From: Oscillibacter sp. | GTDB lineage: Bacteria; Bacillota; Clostridia; Oscillospirales; Oscillospiraceae | NCBI GenBank assembly: GCA_017446225.1 | Contig: JAFSRH010000048.1 | Span: 1 to 64,000, forward strand | Length of the DNA stretch: 64,000 nucleotides | Direction: 5' to 3' | In this document: positions 26,101-33,841 of the stretch, piece after piece | Layout: each line of letters begins with the position of its first letter | Numbering within the stretch: position 1 is the stretch's first letter | The notes under the pieces: generated by a model | What the model was told of the DNA's origin: nothing | The model's input: the letters and a program-made list of their open reading frames with translations, nothing else | Databases searched by the model: none | Program-made: the position numbers and the translations under genes

Positions 26101-26137
26101 AGCAACAGGTAAACTGGAATTTTTTGGAGGTAGAAAC

Positions 26138-26782
26138 ATGAAGAACGATACCCATCCAAACCCTGATACCATCCATCCGGTAGCCGGATACGAAAAGGAA
26201 ATCTATATCAAGCCCACTATCAGAAACCCCAATATTATTGTCGGTGAGTTCACATATATCGCCGATTCGGAGTTTGAAAGCCATGTAACGCACCATTATG
26301 AATGGAACGGAGACAAATTGATTATAGGGAAGTTCTGCCAAATCGCGGCGGGCGTTGAATTTGTCATGAACGGCGCAAACCACCAGATGAACGCGGTATC
26401 AACCTTTCCGTTTTATACCTTGGACGGATGGAATATGAATCCGCCCCCGGCTTCCGAGCTTCCATTCAAGGGCGATACGGTGATTGGTAACGATGTATGG
26501 ATTGGACAGAACGCGGTCATTCTTCCCGGTGCGCATATTGGGGACGGCGCTATTATCGGCGCAAACAGTGTGGTGGGCGGAGAAGTTTTACCCTATACAA
26601 TCATGATTGGAAATCCGGCACGGGAACTCCGTAAACGCTTTGACGATGACCTCATTGCCCTGATGCTCAAGTTTCGCTGGTGGAATAAGAGCATTGAGGA
26701 AATTAACAGCCTGATTCCAATTTTGTCCTGTAGCGATTTGGAAAGGGTAAGAAGCGAGATTACGGCACTTATGAACCGGTAA
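26138..26782 (+). CDS. Vat-like xenobiotic acetyltransferase (streptogramin A type)
   Basis: This 214-residue left-handed beta-helix acetyltransferase closely follows the streptogramin A O-acetyltransferase (Vat) pattern. It has KLIIGKFCQIAAGVEFVMNGANHQMN with the catalytic His (about residue 82), a loop near STFPF, GDTVIGNDVWIGQNAVILPGAHIGDGAIIGANSVV (read as two hexapeptide coils), and the C-terminal RFDDDLI/KFRWWN segment. Vat enzymes acetylate virginiamycin-M-type drugs with acetyl-CoA. Codon use is clearly more A/T-rich than in its neighbours, suggesting transfer. A general CatB-like role cannot be excluded. Confidence 0.78.
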   Translation: MKNDTHPNPDTIHPVAGYEKEIYIKPTIRNPNIIVGEFTYIADSEFESHVTHHYEWNGDKLIIGKFCQIAAGVEFVMNGANHQMNAVSTFPFYTLDGWNMNPPPASELPFKGDTVIGNDVWIGQNAVILPGAHIGDGAIIGANSVVGGEVLPYTIMIGNPARELRKRFDDDLIALMLKFRWWNKSIEEINSLIPILSCSDLERVRSEITALMNR

Positions 26783-26797
26783 CTTCCGGTTACCGGT
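26775..26797 (+). terminator. hairpin at the end of the Vat-like gene
   Basis: ACCGGTAAC and GTTACCGGT form a 9-bp stem with a 5-nt loop. It includes the stop codon and lacks a U-run. Confidence 0.4.
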
Positions 26798-26867
26798 CCG
26801 CCTTGTGACGGGACCTCTAACCGCCCTGACAGCCCCCGCAAAGCCCAAAGGATTGTTCGCGTACGAG

Positions 26868-26896
26868 TTGACTTTCCCCGGAGGCTGTGCTATAAT
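26868..26896 (+). promoter_or_regulatory. strong promoter of the SCIFF peptide gene
   Basis: TTGACT (26868-26873), 17 bp, TATAAT (26891-26896). The 5' leader begins with a 7-bp hairpin (26906-26923). Confidence 0.85.
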
Positions 26897-26949
26897 GACA
26901 AAAACCGGCGGACCAATCCGCCGAAACTCAAGGAAACGGAGAAACGGCT

Positions 26950-27102
26950 ATGAAGAGAATCCAGACTCTTGAAACGCGCAATCTCTGCGAGAGCGCCAAA
27001 CGCGGCGGCTGTGGCGAATGCCAGACTTCCTGTCAGTCGGCGTGCAAGACAAGCTGCGGAGTCGCCAACCAGAAATGCGAAAATCAGACCCAAAAACGCT
27101 GA
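26950..27102 (+). CDS. scfA: SCIFF ranthipeptide precursor (six cysteines in forty-five)
   Basis: This 50-residue RiPP precursor has cysteines at 13, 21, 24, 28, 32, 36 and 43. The core GCGECQTSCQSACKTSC (residues 20-36) matches the SCIFF family almost exactly. SCIFF peptides are near-universal in Clostridia; their maturase links Cys to Thr through a thioether. The gene lies 71 bp before that maturase, behind a strong promoter, with a good purine-rich ribosome-binding region (AAGGAAACGGAG). The biological role of mature SCIFF is not known. Confidence 0.97.
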   Translation: MKRIQTLETRNLCESAKRGGCGECQTSCQSACKTSCGVANQKCENQTQKR

Positions 27103-27112
27103 ACGGAATCCG

Positions 27113-27137
27113 GGGACGCCATAGCAAGAGGCGTCCC
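27113..27137 (+). terminator. hairpin between SCIFF peptide and maturase genes
   Basis: GGGACGCC (27113-27120) pairs with GGCGTCCC (27130-27137), and ACGGA/TCCGT extend the stem outward. There is no U-run. It is likely an attenuator or processing/stability element giving more peptide than enzyme mRNA. Confidence 0.5.
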
Positions 27138-27172
27138 TTCCGTGTTCCCGCGCGGCTTGCAGGAGATTGGCT

Positions 27173-28537
27173 ATGGTGCACCAATATCAGTTAAACGGTT
27201 ACAATATTGTACTGGACACCTGTTCCGGGGGCGTTCATGTCGTGGACGAAGTCGCCTACGATGTAATCCGGCTCTTTCCGGACCATACGGAAGCGGAGAT
27301 TGTCGCGGCCCTGTCGGAGAAGCACGGCGTCAGCCCGGAGGAACTGCGGGAATGTGTCGCGGACGTGCGCGCGCTCCGCGATGCCGGACAGCTTTACACC
27401 CCCGACACGTTCGCGGATATGGCCGGGACGTTCAAAGCGCGTTCGGGCGATGTGGTCAAGGCGCTGTGTCTCCATGTCGCGCATACGTGTAATTTGAACT
27501 GCGCCTACTGCTTCGCCAGTCAGGGCCGCTACCACGGCGAACGCGCGTTGATGTCCTTTGAAGTCGGGAAACAGGCCCTTGACTTCCTCATGGACCATTC
27601 CGGGACGCGTAAAAATTTAGAGGTGGACTTCTTCGGCGGGGAACCGCTGATGAACTGGGACGTTGTCAAACGGCTTGTGGCGTACGCCAGAAGCGCGGAG
27701 GCCGCCCGCGGAAAGCGGTTCCGTTTCACGCTGACCACCAACGGCGTACTCATTGACGAGGACGTGATCGACTTCGCCAACCGCGAGATGTCCAACGTGG
27801 TCCTCTCCCTTGACGGACGCCGGGAAACGCACGACCGCGTACGCGTGGACTATCAGGGGCGGGGCAGTTACGACCGGATTGTACCCAAATTTCAGGAGCT
27901 GGTCCGGGCGCGCGGCGGGAAAGATTACTATATGCGCGGCACGTTCACCCACGCCAACCCCGATTTTACGCGCGATTTGTTCCATATGGCCGACCTTGGC
28001 TTTACGGAACTGAGTATGGAGCCGGTCGTCTGCGCCCCCGATGACCCCGCCGCCCTGACGCTGGAGGATTTGGAAACCGTCAAACAGGAATACGAACGCC
28101 TTGCCGTGGAACTGCTCCGGCGCGAGCGGGAAGGCCGTCCGCTGACGTTCTATCACTATATGCTGGACCTGACCAACGGACCGTGTATCTATAAACGGAT
28201 TTCCGGTTGTGGCTCCGGTACGGAGTACATGGCCGTTACGCCGTCCGGCGAGCTGTACCCGTGCCACCAGTTTGTGGGGGAGGCGGCGTACAAACTCGGC
28301 GATGTGTGGCGCGGCGTCACGGCCCCCGGCGTTCAGGAGCGGTTCCGCGCCTGTAACGCCTACGCGCGCCCCGAGTGCGCCGACTGCTGGGCGCGGCTCT
28401 ACTGTTCCGGCGGCTGTGCCGCCAACGCCTACCACGCGACCGGCTCCGTGCTGGGCGTCTATGAAGCGGGCTGCGAACTGTTCCGGAAGCGTATCGAGTG
28501 CGCCATCATGATACAGGCCGCCCGCGCCACATCCTGA
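27173..28537 (+). CDS. scfB: radical SAM SCIFF maturase (thioether-forming)
   Basis: This 454-residue enzyme installs Cys-to-Thr thioether links in SCIFF (CteB/Tte1186 type). An N-terminal peptide-recognition (RRE-like) domain (to about 85) is followed by the radical SAM motif CNLNCAYC (about residues 107-114). The C-terminal SPASM region carries cysteines for two further Fe-S clusters (CIYKRISGCGSG, YPCHQ, CADCWARLYCSGGCAAN, GCELF). The ATG at 27173 has GGAG at proper spacing; TTG at 27167 is too close to it. It directly follows its peptide gene. Confidence 0.96.
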   Translation: MVHQYQLNGYNIVLDTCSGGVHVVDEVAYDVIRLFPDHTEAEIVAALSEKHGVSPEELRECVADVRALRDAGQLYTPDTFADMAGTFKARSGDVVKALCLHVAHTCNLNCAYCFASQGRYHGERALMSFEVGKQALDFLMDHSGTRKNLEVDFFGGEPLMNWDVVKRLVAYARSAEAARGKRFRFTLTTNGVLIDEDVIDFANREMSNVVLSLDGRRETHDRVRVDYQGRGSYDRIVPKFQELVRARGGKDYYMRGTFTHANPDFTRDLFHMADLGFTELSMEPVVCAPDDPAALTLEDLETVKQEYERLAVELLRREREGRPLTFYHYMLDLTNGPCIYKRISGCGSGTEYMAVTPSGELYPCHQFVGEAAYKLGDVWRGVTAPGVQERFRACNAYARPECADCWARLYCSGGCAANAYHATGSVLGVYEAGCELFRKRIECAIMIQAARATS

Positions 28538-28555
28538 ACGGAAGGGGGAACTTTT

Positions 28556-28780
28556 ATGCCGTTCTTTTGGAAGCGGCGTCCGGATCCTGTCGCGGCGGAC
28601 CTGTCCGGGAAGCGTCCGGCCGTACGGAAAAGTATCTGCACGGGGGAAATGACCGGCGGGTACATTGACCCCGAGACCGGAAAATTCCACGAACTGGAAC
28701 TCATCAGCGGCCCGGACGGCTTGGAGGCGTTCTGCAAGTCTCTGCGCGTCTCCCCGGAGGACGTGGAGACCGTTTACTGA
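28556..28780 (+). CDS. small conserved protein of unknown function
   Basis: This 74-residue soluble protein has a central KSICTGEMTGGYIDPETGKFHELELI stretch, a single early Cys and an acidic C-terminus. Similar small proteins occur in clostridial genomes, but I know no function for them. A good ribosome-binding site (GGAAGGGGG) precedes it. Its stop shares one base with the start of the decarboxylase (TGATG), so the two are translationally coupled and it may assist that enzyme. Confidence 0.75.
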   Translation: MPFFWKRRPDPVAADLSGKRPAVRKSICTGEMTGGYIDPETGKFHELELISGPDGLEAFCKSLRVSPEDVETVY

Positions 28781-30144
28781 TGGAAACGCCGGTAGCGGAC
28801 TTCGTGCGGCGTTACGCGGACTCGGGAACCGTCCGCTTCCATATGCCCGGACATAAAGGCGTGCCCGCGCTCGGCTGTGAGCCGTTCGACATTACGGAAA
28901 TCAGCGGCGCGGGGGAACTCTACGCGGACGACCCGGACAGTATTCTTGCGCGGAGCGAACGCAACGCCGCCGCGCTCTTTGGCGCCGCCCGGACGGTTTA
29001 CGTCACGGAAGGCTCCAGCCAGTGTATACGCGCTATGGCGTACCTTGCGCTGACGGCCCGTCCGGCGCGTACGCCGCCCGTGATGGTCGCGGCGCGCAAC
29101 GCTCACCGCTCCCTGTTGTACGCCGCCGCGCTGACGGACGCGGAAATTGTGTGGCTCTGGCCGGACCATATGGAAAGCCTCTGCCGCTGTGAGGTCACGC
29201 CGGACGCGCTCCGGCGGACGTTGGAACGCCTGTCCGCGCCCCCGGCGGCGGTATGGGTGACCAGTCCCGATTATCTGGGCGGCTGTGCCGACATCGCCGC
29301 GCTCGCGGACGTCTGCCACGCCTTCGGTACCCCCCTTCTGGTCGATAACGCCCACGGCGCGTATCTGCGCTTTCTGCGGCCGTCCCGGCACCCGCTCGAC
29401 CTCGGCGCGGATATGTGCTGTGACTCGGCCCACAAGACGTTTCCCGTCCTGACGGGCGGCGCCTATCTGCACATCGCCCCGCGCGCAACGCGCTTCCGTG
29501 ACCATGTCAAAACCGCGCTGGCCCTGTTCGGCTCCACAAGTCCCTCATGGCTGACGCTGGCCTCTCTGGACCTTTGCAACCGCTATCTGTCCGGCGACTA
29601 CCCCCGGCGTCTCTCCGATACGCTCTCCCGGCTCCGCGCCCTGCGCGATACGCTCCGTTTGCGCCGCTGGACCGTGGAGACGTCCGACCCGCTCCGGCTG
29701 ACGCTCCGCGGCGATACCGCGCGGATGTCGGAACGTCTGCGCCGGGGCGGCGTGGAGTGGGAGTACGCCGACCGGGACTTTCTCGTGCTCATGGCCACGC
29801 CCGAAAACCGCACGGAGGACTTCGACCGTGTCGCCGCCGCGCTGGGCGGCAATGACGCGCCCGATATTCCACGTCCGTCCCTGCCCGTTGTCCGCCCGGA
29901 AACGGCGCTGTCTCCGCGTCGGGCGCTTTTCGCGTCCCATGAACGCGTCCGCGTGGAGGACGCCGTGGGGCGGATTTGCGCCGCGCCGCTGGTCAGTTGT
30001 CCCCCGGCGATTCCGATTGTGGTCTCCGGGGAACGGATTCCCCCGGACGCCCTGCCGCTGTTCCGCTACTATCAAATCCGGGAGGCGGAGGTCGTGCGGG
30101 AATCACGGAAAAATGCGCTTGACAAACCGGGCGAAGTCGTATAA
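28780..30144 (+). CDS. PLP-dependent Orn/Lys/Arg decarboxylase family protein
   Basis: This 454-residue fold-type I PLP enzyme belongs to the short decarboxylase group (YaaO/SpeA-like). Visible are RFHMPGHKG (about residues 22-30), GSSQCIRAM, DNAHGAYL with the PLP-binding aspartate (about 188), and the Schiff-base lysine in DSAHKTFPVLTGGA (about 217). Bacterial relatives act on arginine, lysine or ornithine. Specificity cannot be read from sequence. It is coupled to the preceding 74-residue gene, and its 3' end holds the promoter of the next operon. Confidence 0.85.
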   Translation: METPVADFVRRYADSGTVRFHMPGHKGVPALGCEPFDITEISGAGELYADDPDSILARSERNAAALFGAARTVYVTEGSSQCIRAMAYLALTARPARTPPVMVAARNAHRSLLYAAALTDAEIVWLWPDHMESLCRCEVTPDALRRTLERLSAPPAAVWVTSPDYLGGCADIAALADVCHAFGTPLLVDNAHGAYLRFLRPSRHPLDLGADMCCDSAHKTFPVLTGGAYLHIAPRATRFRDHVKTALALFGSTSPSWLTLASLDLCNRYLSGDYPRRLSDTLSRLRALRDTLRLRRWTVETSDPLRLTLRGDTARMSERLRRGGVEWEYADRDFLVLMATPENRTEDFDRVAAALGGNDAPDIPRPSLPVVRPETALSPRRALFASHERVRVEDAVGRICAAPLVSCPPAIPIVVSGERIPPDALPLFRYYQIREAEVVRESRKNALDKPGEVV

Positions 30145-30147
30145 AAT
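30119..30147 (+). promoter_or_regulatory. promoter of the peroxide-defence cluster
   Basis: TTGACA (30119-30124), 17 bp, TAAAAT (30142-30147). It overlaps the end of the decarboxylase gene. Confidence 0.75.
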
Positions 30148-30197
30148 TGTGCCTGCAATTCAATTTTGAACGACAGGAAGAAAACAAGGAGGCTGTT

Positions 30198-30740
30198 ATG
30201 TCCGTTTATGATTTCACCGTGAAGGACCGGAAAGGCAAGGAAATTCCGTTGTCGAATTACAAGGGAAAGGTTCTCCTGATTGTCAATACCGCCACCGGGT
30301 GCGGCTTTACGCCCCAGTACGCCGAATTGCAGGAAATTTACGCCGCCCATCAGAAGGACGGTCTGGAAATTCTGGATTTTCCGTGCAATCAGTTCGGCAA
30401 TCAGGCCCCCGGCTCGAATGACGAAATTCACACCTTTTGCACGGGACGTTTCGGAATCACCTTCCCGCAGTTCGGCAAGATTGAGGTCAACGGACCCGGC
30501 GCCGACCCGCTCTACCAGTACCTCACCGGCAACACCACCTTCGCCGGTTTCGATGACAATGAAATGGGGAAACTGCTGGACGATATGTTTTCCAAGGCCG
30601 ACCCCGATTACAAAAACACCAGCACCATTAAATGGAACTTTACCAAATTCCTGATTGACCGGAACGGGGAGATTGTCGCGCGTTTTGAGCCGACAACGTC
30701 CATGGACACGGTCCGGGAAAAGACAGAGGCGGTTTTATGA
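30198..30740 (+). CDS. glutathione peroxidase family protein (Cys type)
   Basis: This 180-residue thiol peroxidase reduces hydroperoxides, in bacteria of this type usually with thioredoxin as donor. The peroxidatic Cys35 lies in NTATGCGFTPQY. The Gln and Trp of the catalytic tetrad lie in FPCNQFGNQ and KWNFTKF. A second Cys in FPCNQ and one in HTFC could resolve the disulfide. It is a cysteine, not selenocysteine, enzyme. AAGGAGG precedes the ATG at 30198. It heads an operon ending in an OhrR-like sensor. Confidence 0.92.
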   Translation: MSVYDFTVKDRKGKEIPLSNYKGKVLLIVNTATGCGFTPQYAELQEIYAAHQKDGLEILDFPCNQFGNQAPGSNDEIHTFCTGRFGITFPQFGKIEVNGPGADPLYQYLTGNTTFAGFDDNEMGKLLDDMFSKADPDYKNTSTIKWNFTKFLIDRNGEIVARFEPTTSMDTVREKTEAVL

Positions 30741-31009
30741 CACATTTTGAATACCGTACCAGCGGGACCTGTTCCCGCCTCATCAGTCTGGATCTTGACG
30801 GCGAACGCGTCCATAACGTGCGCTTTGTCGGCGGCTGTGACGGGAATCTCAAGGCCATTTCTTCTCTCGTGGAGGGTTTGACCGTTCAGGAAATCACGGA
30901 AAAAGTTTCGGGCATTCACTGCGGCGCGAAAAACACTTCTTGCGGCGATCAGCTTGCCAAAGCCGTACAGGCCGCCTACCGCTTCCAGCAGGCGGGTATG
31001 AGCGCGTGA
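30737..31009 (+). CDS. TIGR03905-family TSCPD domain protein
   Basis: This 90-residue protein has GTCSRLISLDL, FVGGCDGNLKAISSLVEG and HCGAKNTSCGDQLAKA. These match the TSCPD domain (four conserved Cys) found at the end of vitamin B12-dependent ribonucleotide reductases and as stand-alone proteins. The function of the stand-alone form is unknown; metal or cluster binding is likely. It overlaps the glutathione peroxidase gene by ATGA. Confidence 0.88.
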   Translation: MTHFEYRTSGTCSRLISLDLDGERVHNVRFVGGCDGNLKAISSLVEGLTVQEITEKVSGIHCGAKNTSCGDQLAKAVQAAYRFQQAGMSA

Positions 31010-31060
31010 CCGTTATCATCTGCGGCTTCAAGCCGAACATACAGGAGGGGGAACTTTATT

Positions 31061-31477
31061 ATGAACATTGCGGTTCGGTACTATTCCAAAGGCGGCAATA
31101 CAAAAAAAATTGCCGAAGCGATTGCGCAGGCTCTCGGCGTGGAGGCCGAAACCGTGGACCGTCCGCTGGACGAAAAAACGGACATGGTCTTTCTGGGCAG
31201 CGCCGTGTACGCCAATGGCATTGACGAGTCCGTCAAGCGCTTCTTGCGCAAGAACGCCGACAATATTGGCACGCTCTACAACTTCAGCACCGCCGCAATC
31301 GTCCCGTCTACCTACCAACAGGTCAAGAAAGTGGCGGACGAAAACGGGATTACCCTTTCCCCGCGGGAATTCCATTGCAAGGGTTCCTTCCTCTTCCTTA
31401 ACGCGGGGCGTCCCAATGAGGGCGACCGCACCAGAGCCGCGGCGTTTGCCAAGCTGGCCCGTCAGGACGCGGAATAA
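31061..31477 (+). CDS. flavodoxin-like protein
   Basis: This short (138-residue) flavodoxin-fold protein has an FMN phosphate loop YYSKGGNTKKIAEAIAQAL (about residues 7-25), FLGSAVYANGID and a late FNAGRPNEGD-like loop. It probably carries one or two electrons. Its ribosome-binding site is GGAGGGGG. It lies between the TSCPD gene and the OhrR-like regulator, so it may supply reducing power during peroxide stress. Confidence 0.82.
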   Translation: MNIAVRYYSKGGNTKKIAEAIAQALGVEAETVDRPLDEKTDMVFLGSAVYANGIDESVKRFLRKNADNIGTLYNFSTAAIVPSTYQQVKKVADENGITLSPREFHCKGSFLFLNAGRPNEGDRTRAAAFAKLARQDAE

Positions 31478-31517
31478 TTCCCCGTCCGAAAAATACGAGG
31501 AAAAGAGAGAACTTGAG

Positions 31518-31985
31518 ATGACCCATGATTTTGTCCATGTATCCGAAGCGGGCGGCCCCTACCGTCCGGAAGCGCTCCACTTGAAAAATCAGCTCTGTTT
31601 TCCGCTCTACGCCTGTGCCCGGGAGATGGTAAAGCAGTACAAGCCCTGTCTCGAACGGATTGGCCTGACTTACACGCAGTACATTACTATGATGGTCCTG
31701 TGGGAACAGCGGAGCGTAACGGCGAAAGAGCTTGGCCAGCGCCTTTATCTGGATTCCGGCACGCTCACGCCCTTGTTGAAGCGAATGGAGGCCAAAGGCC
31801 TTCTGACGCGCCAGCGGGACCCCGTGGATGAACGCAGTCTCCGCGTGACCATCACGAAAGCGGGGGAAGCGTTAAAAGACCAAGCCATTGAAATCCCCTA
31901 TCAAATGGCCAACTACGGCCAACTCACGCAGGAAGAGGGCGAGACCCTTTACAGACTGCTCTATAAACTGCTGGAAAAGAACTGA
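31518..31985 (+). CDS. MarR-family regulator, OhrR-like peroxide sensor
   Basis: This 155-residue winged-helix repressor carries Cys27 in LKNQLCFPLYA. This is the position of the redox-sensing Cys15 of Bacillus OhrR, followed by the Tyr residues OhrR uses (YKPCLERIGLTYTQY). The DNA-binding wing includes LDSGTLTPLLKRMEAKGL and RDPVDERSLRV. OhrR releases DNA when organic peroxide oxidises the Cys. It is last in the glutathione peroxidase operon, which it probably controls. GAGAGA and GAG upstream form a modest ribosome-binding site. Confidence 0.88.
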   Translation: MTHDFVHVSEAGGPYRPEALHLKNQLCFPLYACAREMVKQYKPCLERIGLTYTQYITMMVLWEQRSVTAKELGQRLYLDSGTLTPLLKRMEAKGLLTRQRDPVDERSLRVTITKAGEALKDQAIEIPYQMANYGQLTQEEGETLYRLLYKLLEKN

Positions 31986-31993
31986 ACAAACGC

Positions 31994-32026
31994 AACGGCG
32001 GACATGGCTTCATGTCCGCCGTTTTC
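31994..32026. terminator. bidirectional terminator
   Basis: AACGGCGGACATG pairs with CATGTCCGCCGTT (31994-32006/32011-32023) around a 4-nt loop, with TTCG after it. It lies between the OhrR-like gene and the convergent uracil-DNA glycosylase gene. Confidence 0.8.
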
Positions 32027-32028
32027 GT

Positions 32029-32607
32029 TCAGGGCGTGGAAAGGTCCGTACGGCTACAGATTTCGCGCGCCTTGGCCTGTATGGCTTTCAGGTCCAGAAA
32101 CGTCTCCGGGCGCTTGTACACGTCCCGCAACAGCGCGGACGGGTGATAAATGGCCGTGATCCAGACGCCCGCCTTCCGTATCCACTGCCCATGCTCCTTG
32201 GTGATGCGGAAATCCGGCTTCATCACGGCCTGCGCCGCGATCCGCCCCAAGCAGACAATCATCTTCGGACGGAGTAACGCCGTCTGACGCCTCAACCACG
32301 GCAGACACATTTCCTGTTCAACGTTCATGGGGTCGCGGTTCCGCGGCGGGCGGCACTTTACAACGTTCGCGATGTAGACTTTGCTCCGGTCAAGGCCGAT
32401 TAGCTCCATCATGTCATCCAGCAGTTTCCCGGCCGGGCCGACAAACGGAATCCCCTCTTCGTCCTCCCGCTGGCCGGGACCCTCTCCAATGAACATGATT
32501 TCCGCGGTCCGGCAGCCATCGCCGAACACGAGGCGTTGCCGTCCGTTTCCGAGCGGGCACGCGTGACAGCTTCCGCATTCCTGTTCCAGCGTCTCCCAAG
32601 TGTCCAT
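32029..32607 (-). CDS. type-4 uracil-DNA glycosylase
   Basis: This 192-residue Fe-S enzyme removes uracil from DNA. It has motif 1 GEGPGQREDEEGIPFVGPAG (residues about 42-61), the DNA-intercalating HPSALLRD motif (about 156-163), and cluster cysteines in CHACPLG, VVKCRPP and EMCLPW. Length is typical. It starts 9 bp after the PAP2 phosphatase gene, downstream in the ArsR-family operon. Confidence 0.92.
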   Translation of the reverse strand: MDTWETLEQECGSCHACPLGNGRQRLVFGDGCRTAEIMFIGEGPGQREDEEGIPFVGPAGKLLDDMMELIGLDRSKVYIANVVKCRPPRNRDPMNVEQEMCLPWLRRQTALLRPKMIVCLGRIAAQAVMKPDFRITKEHGQWIRKAGVWITAIYHPSALLRDVYKRPETFLDLKAIQAKAREICSRTDLSTP

Positions 32608-32616
32608 GTTCGCCCC

Positions 32617-33141
32617 CTAACGCCGGTTCCAGACCCAGAGCAGTACCGTGCTTACGACCACGGCCACGAGCAGTCCGCCGAGCACGTCGCTGGGGTAATG
32701 TACCCCGACATACAGCCGGGACAGCGCAATGAGCGCCGCAAGACACAGAATCGGAACGCCGTACTTTTTCGGGAGCATCCGGAACAGGACCAGCGCGCAG
32801 GCGAAAGAGGCCGATGTGTGTCCGGAAGGGAACGAGTAGTCGGTCGGATGGGGTATGAGCGTAGTCAGTTCGGGAATGACCTCATAAGGCCGGGTCCGCG
32901 CCACCAGATTCTTTAACAGAAGATTGCACAGCAGAAAGCAAAGTCCCATGGATAACAACGCGACTTGTCCGGCGGCGCGGGTCCGGCGCTGGCAGAGCAG
33001 GCCCGCCGAGAGCAGAAGCCACACAATCCCCGCGTTTCCCAGAGAAGTGACGGCTATCCAGAAGAAATCCCACGCGTGAAACCGGGCGTGTTTTTGTATC
33101 CAAAGCAACAAATTTCCGTCCATAGACACGAAAAAGCTCAC
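32617..33141 (-). CDS. PAP2-family membrane phosphatase
   Basis: This 174-residue protein has five or six membrane segments and the three phosphatase motifs: KNLVARTRP (about residue 80), PSGHTSASFA (about 103-112) and SRLYVGVHYPSDVLGG (about 138-153). Relatives hydrolyse undecaprenyl pyrophosphate or phosphatidyl phosphates outside the membrane. The GTG at 33141 is chosen because AAGGAGGG lies upstream. It is preceded by a metal-sensor gene whose stop it nearly touches. Confidence 0.85.
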   Translation of the reverse strand: MSFFVSMDGNLLLWIQKHARFHAWDFFWIAVTSLGNAGIVWLLLSAGLLCQRRTRAAGQVALLSMGLCFLLCNLLLKNLVARTRPYEVIPELTTLIPHPTDYSFPSGHTSASFACALVLFRMLPKKYGVPILCLAALIALSRLYVGVHYPSDVLGGLLVAVVVSTVLLWVWNRR

Positions 33142-33173
33142 CAAACATCCCTCCTTTCTCCGGAACACGCCGG

Positions 33174-33572
33174 TCACTCCCGCACGTGTTCCAGCCCTTG
33201 ATTGATGATCGTTTTGACGTGCTCATCGGCCAGAGAATAGAATACGGTCTTTCCCTCCCGGCGCGACTTCACCAGACGGACGTTTTTCAGCGCCCGCAAC
33301 TGGTGCGAAACCGCCGACTGTGTCAGCCCCAGCAGGGCCGCCATGTCACATACGCACATTTCAGACGCAAACAGCAGATAAAGGATCCGTACCCGCGTGG
33401 AGTCCCCGAAAATGCGGAACAGCTCCGTCAGGTCGTACAAAGTATCCTCATCAGGCAGCTCCGCCCGCACGCGCTCAATAATGTCCTCATGCGTACAGAT
33501 GAGGTCACAGCGTTCCACATTATAGGGGTCCTCTCCCGTCATCCGCGTTGCGGCTCGCTCTTTTTCGTCCAT
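33174..33572 (-). CDS. ArsR/SmtB-family metal sensor, CadC-like
   Basis: This 132-residue winged-helix repressor has cysteines at 22, 26, 73 and 75. Their spacing equals that of the CadC alpha3N site (Cys7, 11, 58, 60), which binds Cd, Pb or Zn; C73-V-C75-D sits in the usual ELCVCD-like position. Recognition helix: TQSAVSHQLRALKNVRLV. Metal binding should release it from its own promoter. No cadA P-type ATPase follows; instead it leads into a PAP2 phosphatase and uracil-DNA glycosylase. GGAGG precedes the ATG. Confidence 0.88.
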   Translation of the reverse strand: MDEKERAATRMTGEDPYNVERCDLICTHEDIIERVRAELPDEDTLYDLTELFRIFGDSTRVRILYLLFASEMCVCDMAALLGLTQSAVSHQLRALKNVRLVKSRREGKTVFYSLADEHVKTIINQGLEHVRE

Positions 33573-33609
33573 ACTTCCTCCCCGGACACCATCGTTCTTT
33601 CACCGGTTC

Positions 33610-33639
33610 ATTATAGCGGTCCGGTCGAGGTTTTGTCAA
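33610..33639 (-). promoter_or_regulatory. promoter of the CadC-like operon
   Basis: On the minus strand TTGACA (33639-33634), 18 bp, TATAAT (33615-33610). Confidence 0.8.
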
Positions 33640-33812
33640 TGGGACAGGTGCATTTTGTACGCGCGCACGGTTTTTTGGAAAATTTCCCCTTTGCCGCCCC
33701 GCGCTCGGGGAGCCGTCATCGCTTCCGCGGAGCGGCAAAGGGCGTTACGCGCAGGTTACGCTTCGCGGCGTCCGCGTGAACGCTGACGTTCTATTTTTCA
33801 CCGTAAAACATA

Positions 33813-33841
33813 TTGACATAGTATGAAGATTGGTATATGAT
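33813..33841 (+). promoter_or_regulatory. promoter of the nifS-nifU operon
   Basis: TTGACA (33813-33818), 17 bp, TATGAT (33836-33841). Confidence 0.8.

Noticed and set aside
30147..30197. Upstream TTG start for the glutathione peroxidase gene
   Set aside because: It overlaps the promoter -10 region; the ATG at 30198 has AAGGAGG and gives the conserved N-terminus.
30300..30302. Selenocysteine in the glutathione peroxidase active site
   Set aside because: The codon at the peroxidatic position is a cysteine codon, and no in-frame TGA occurs.
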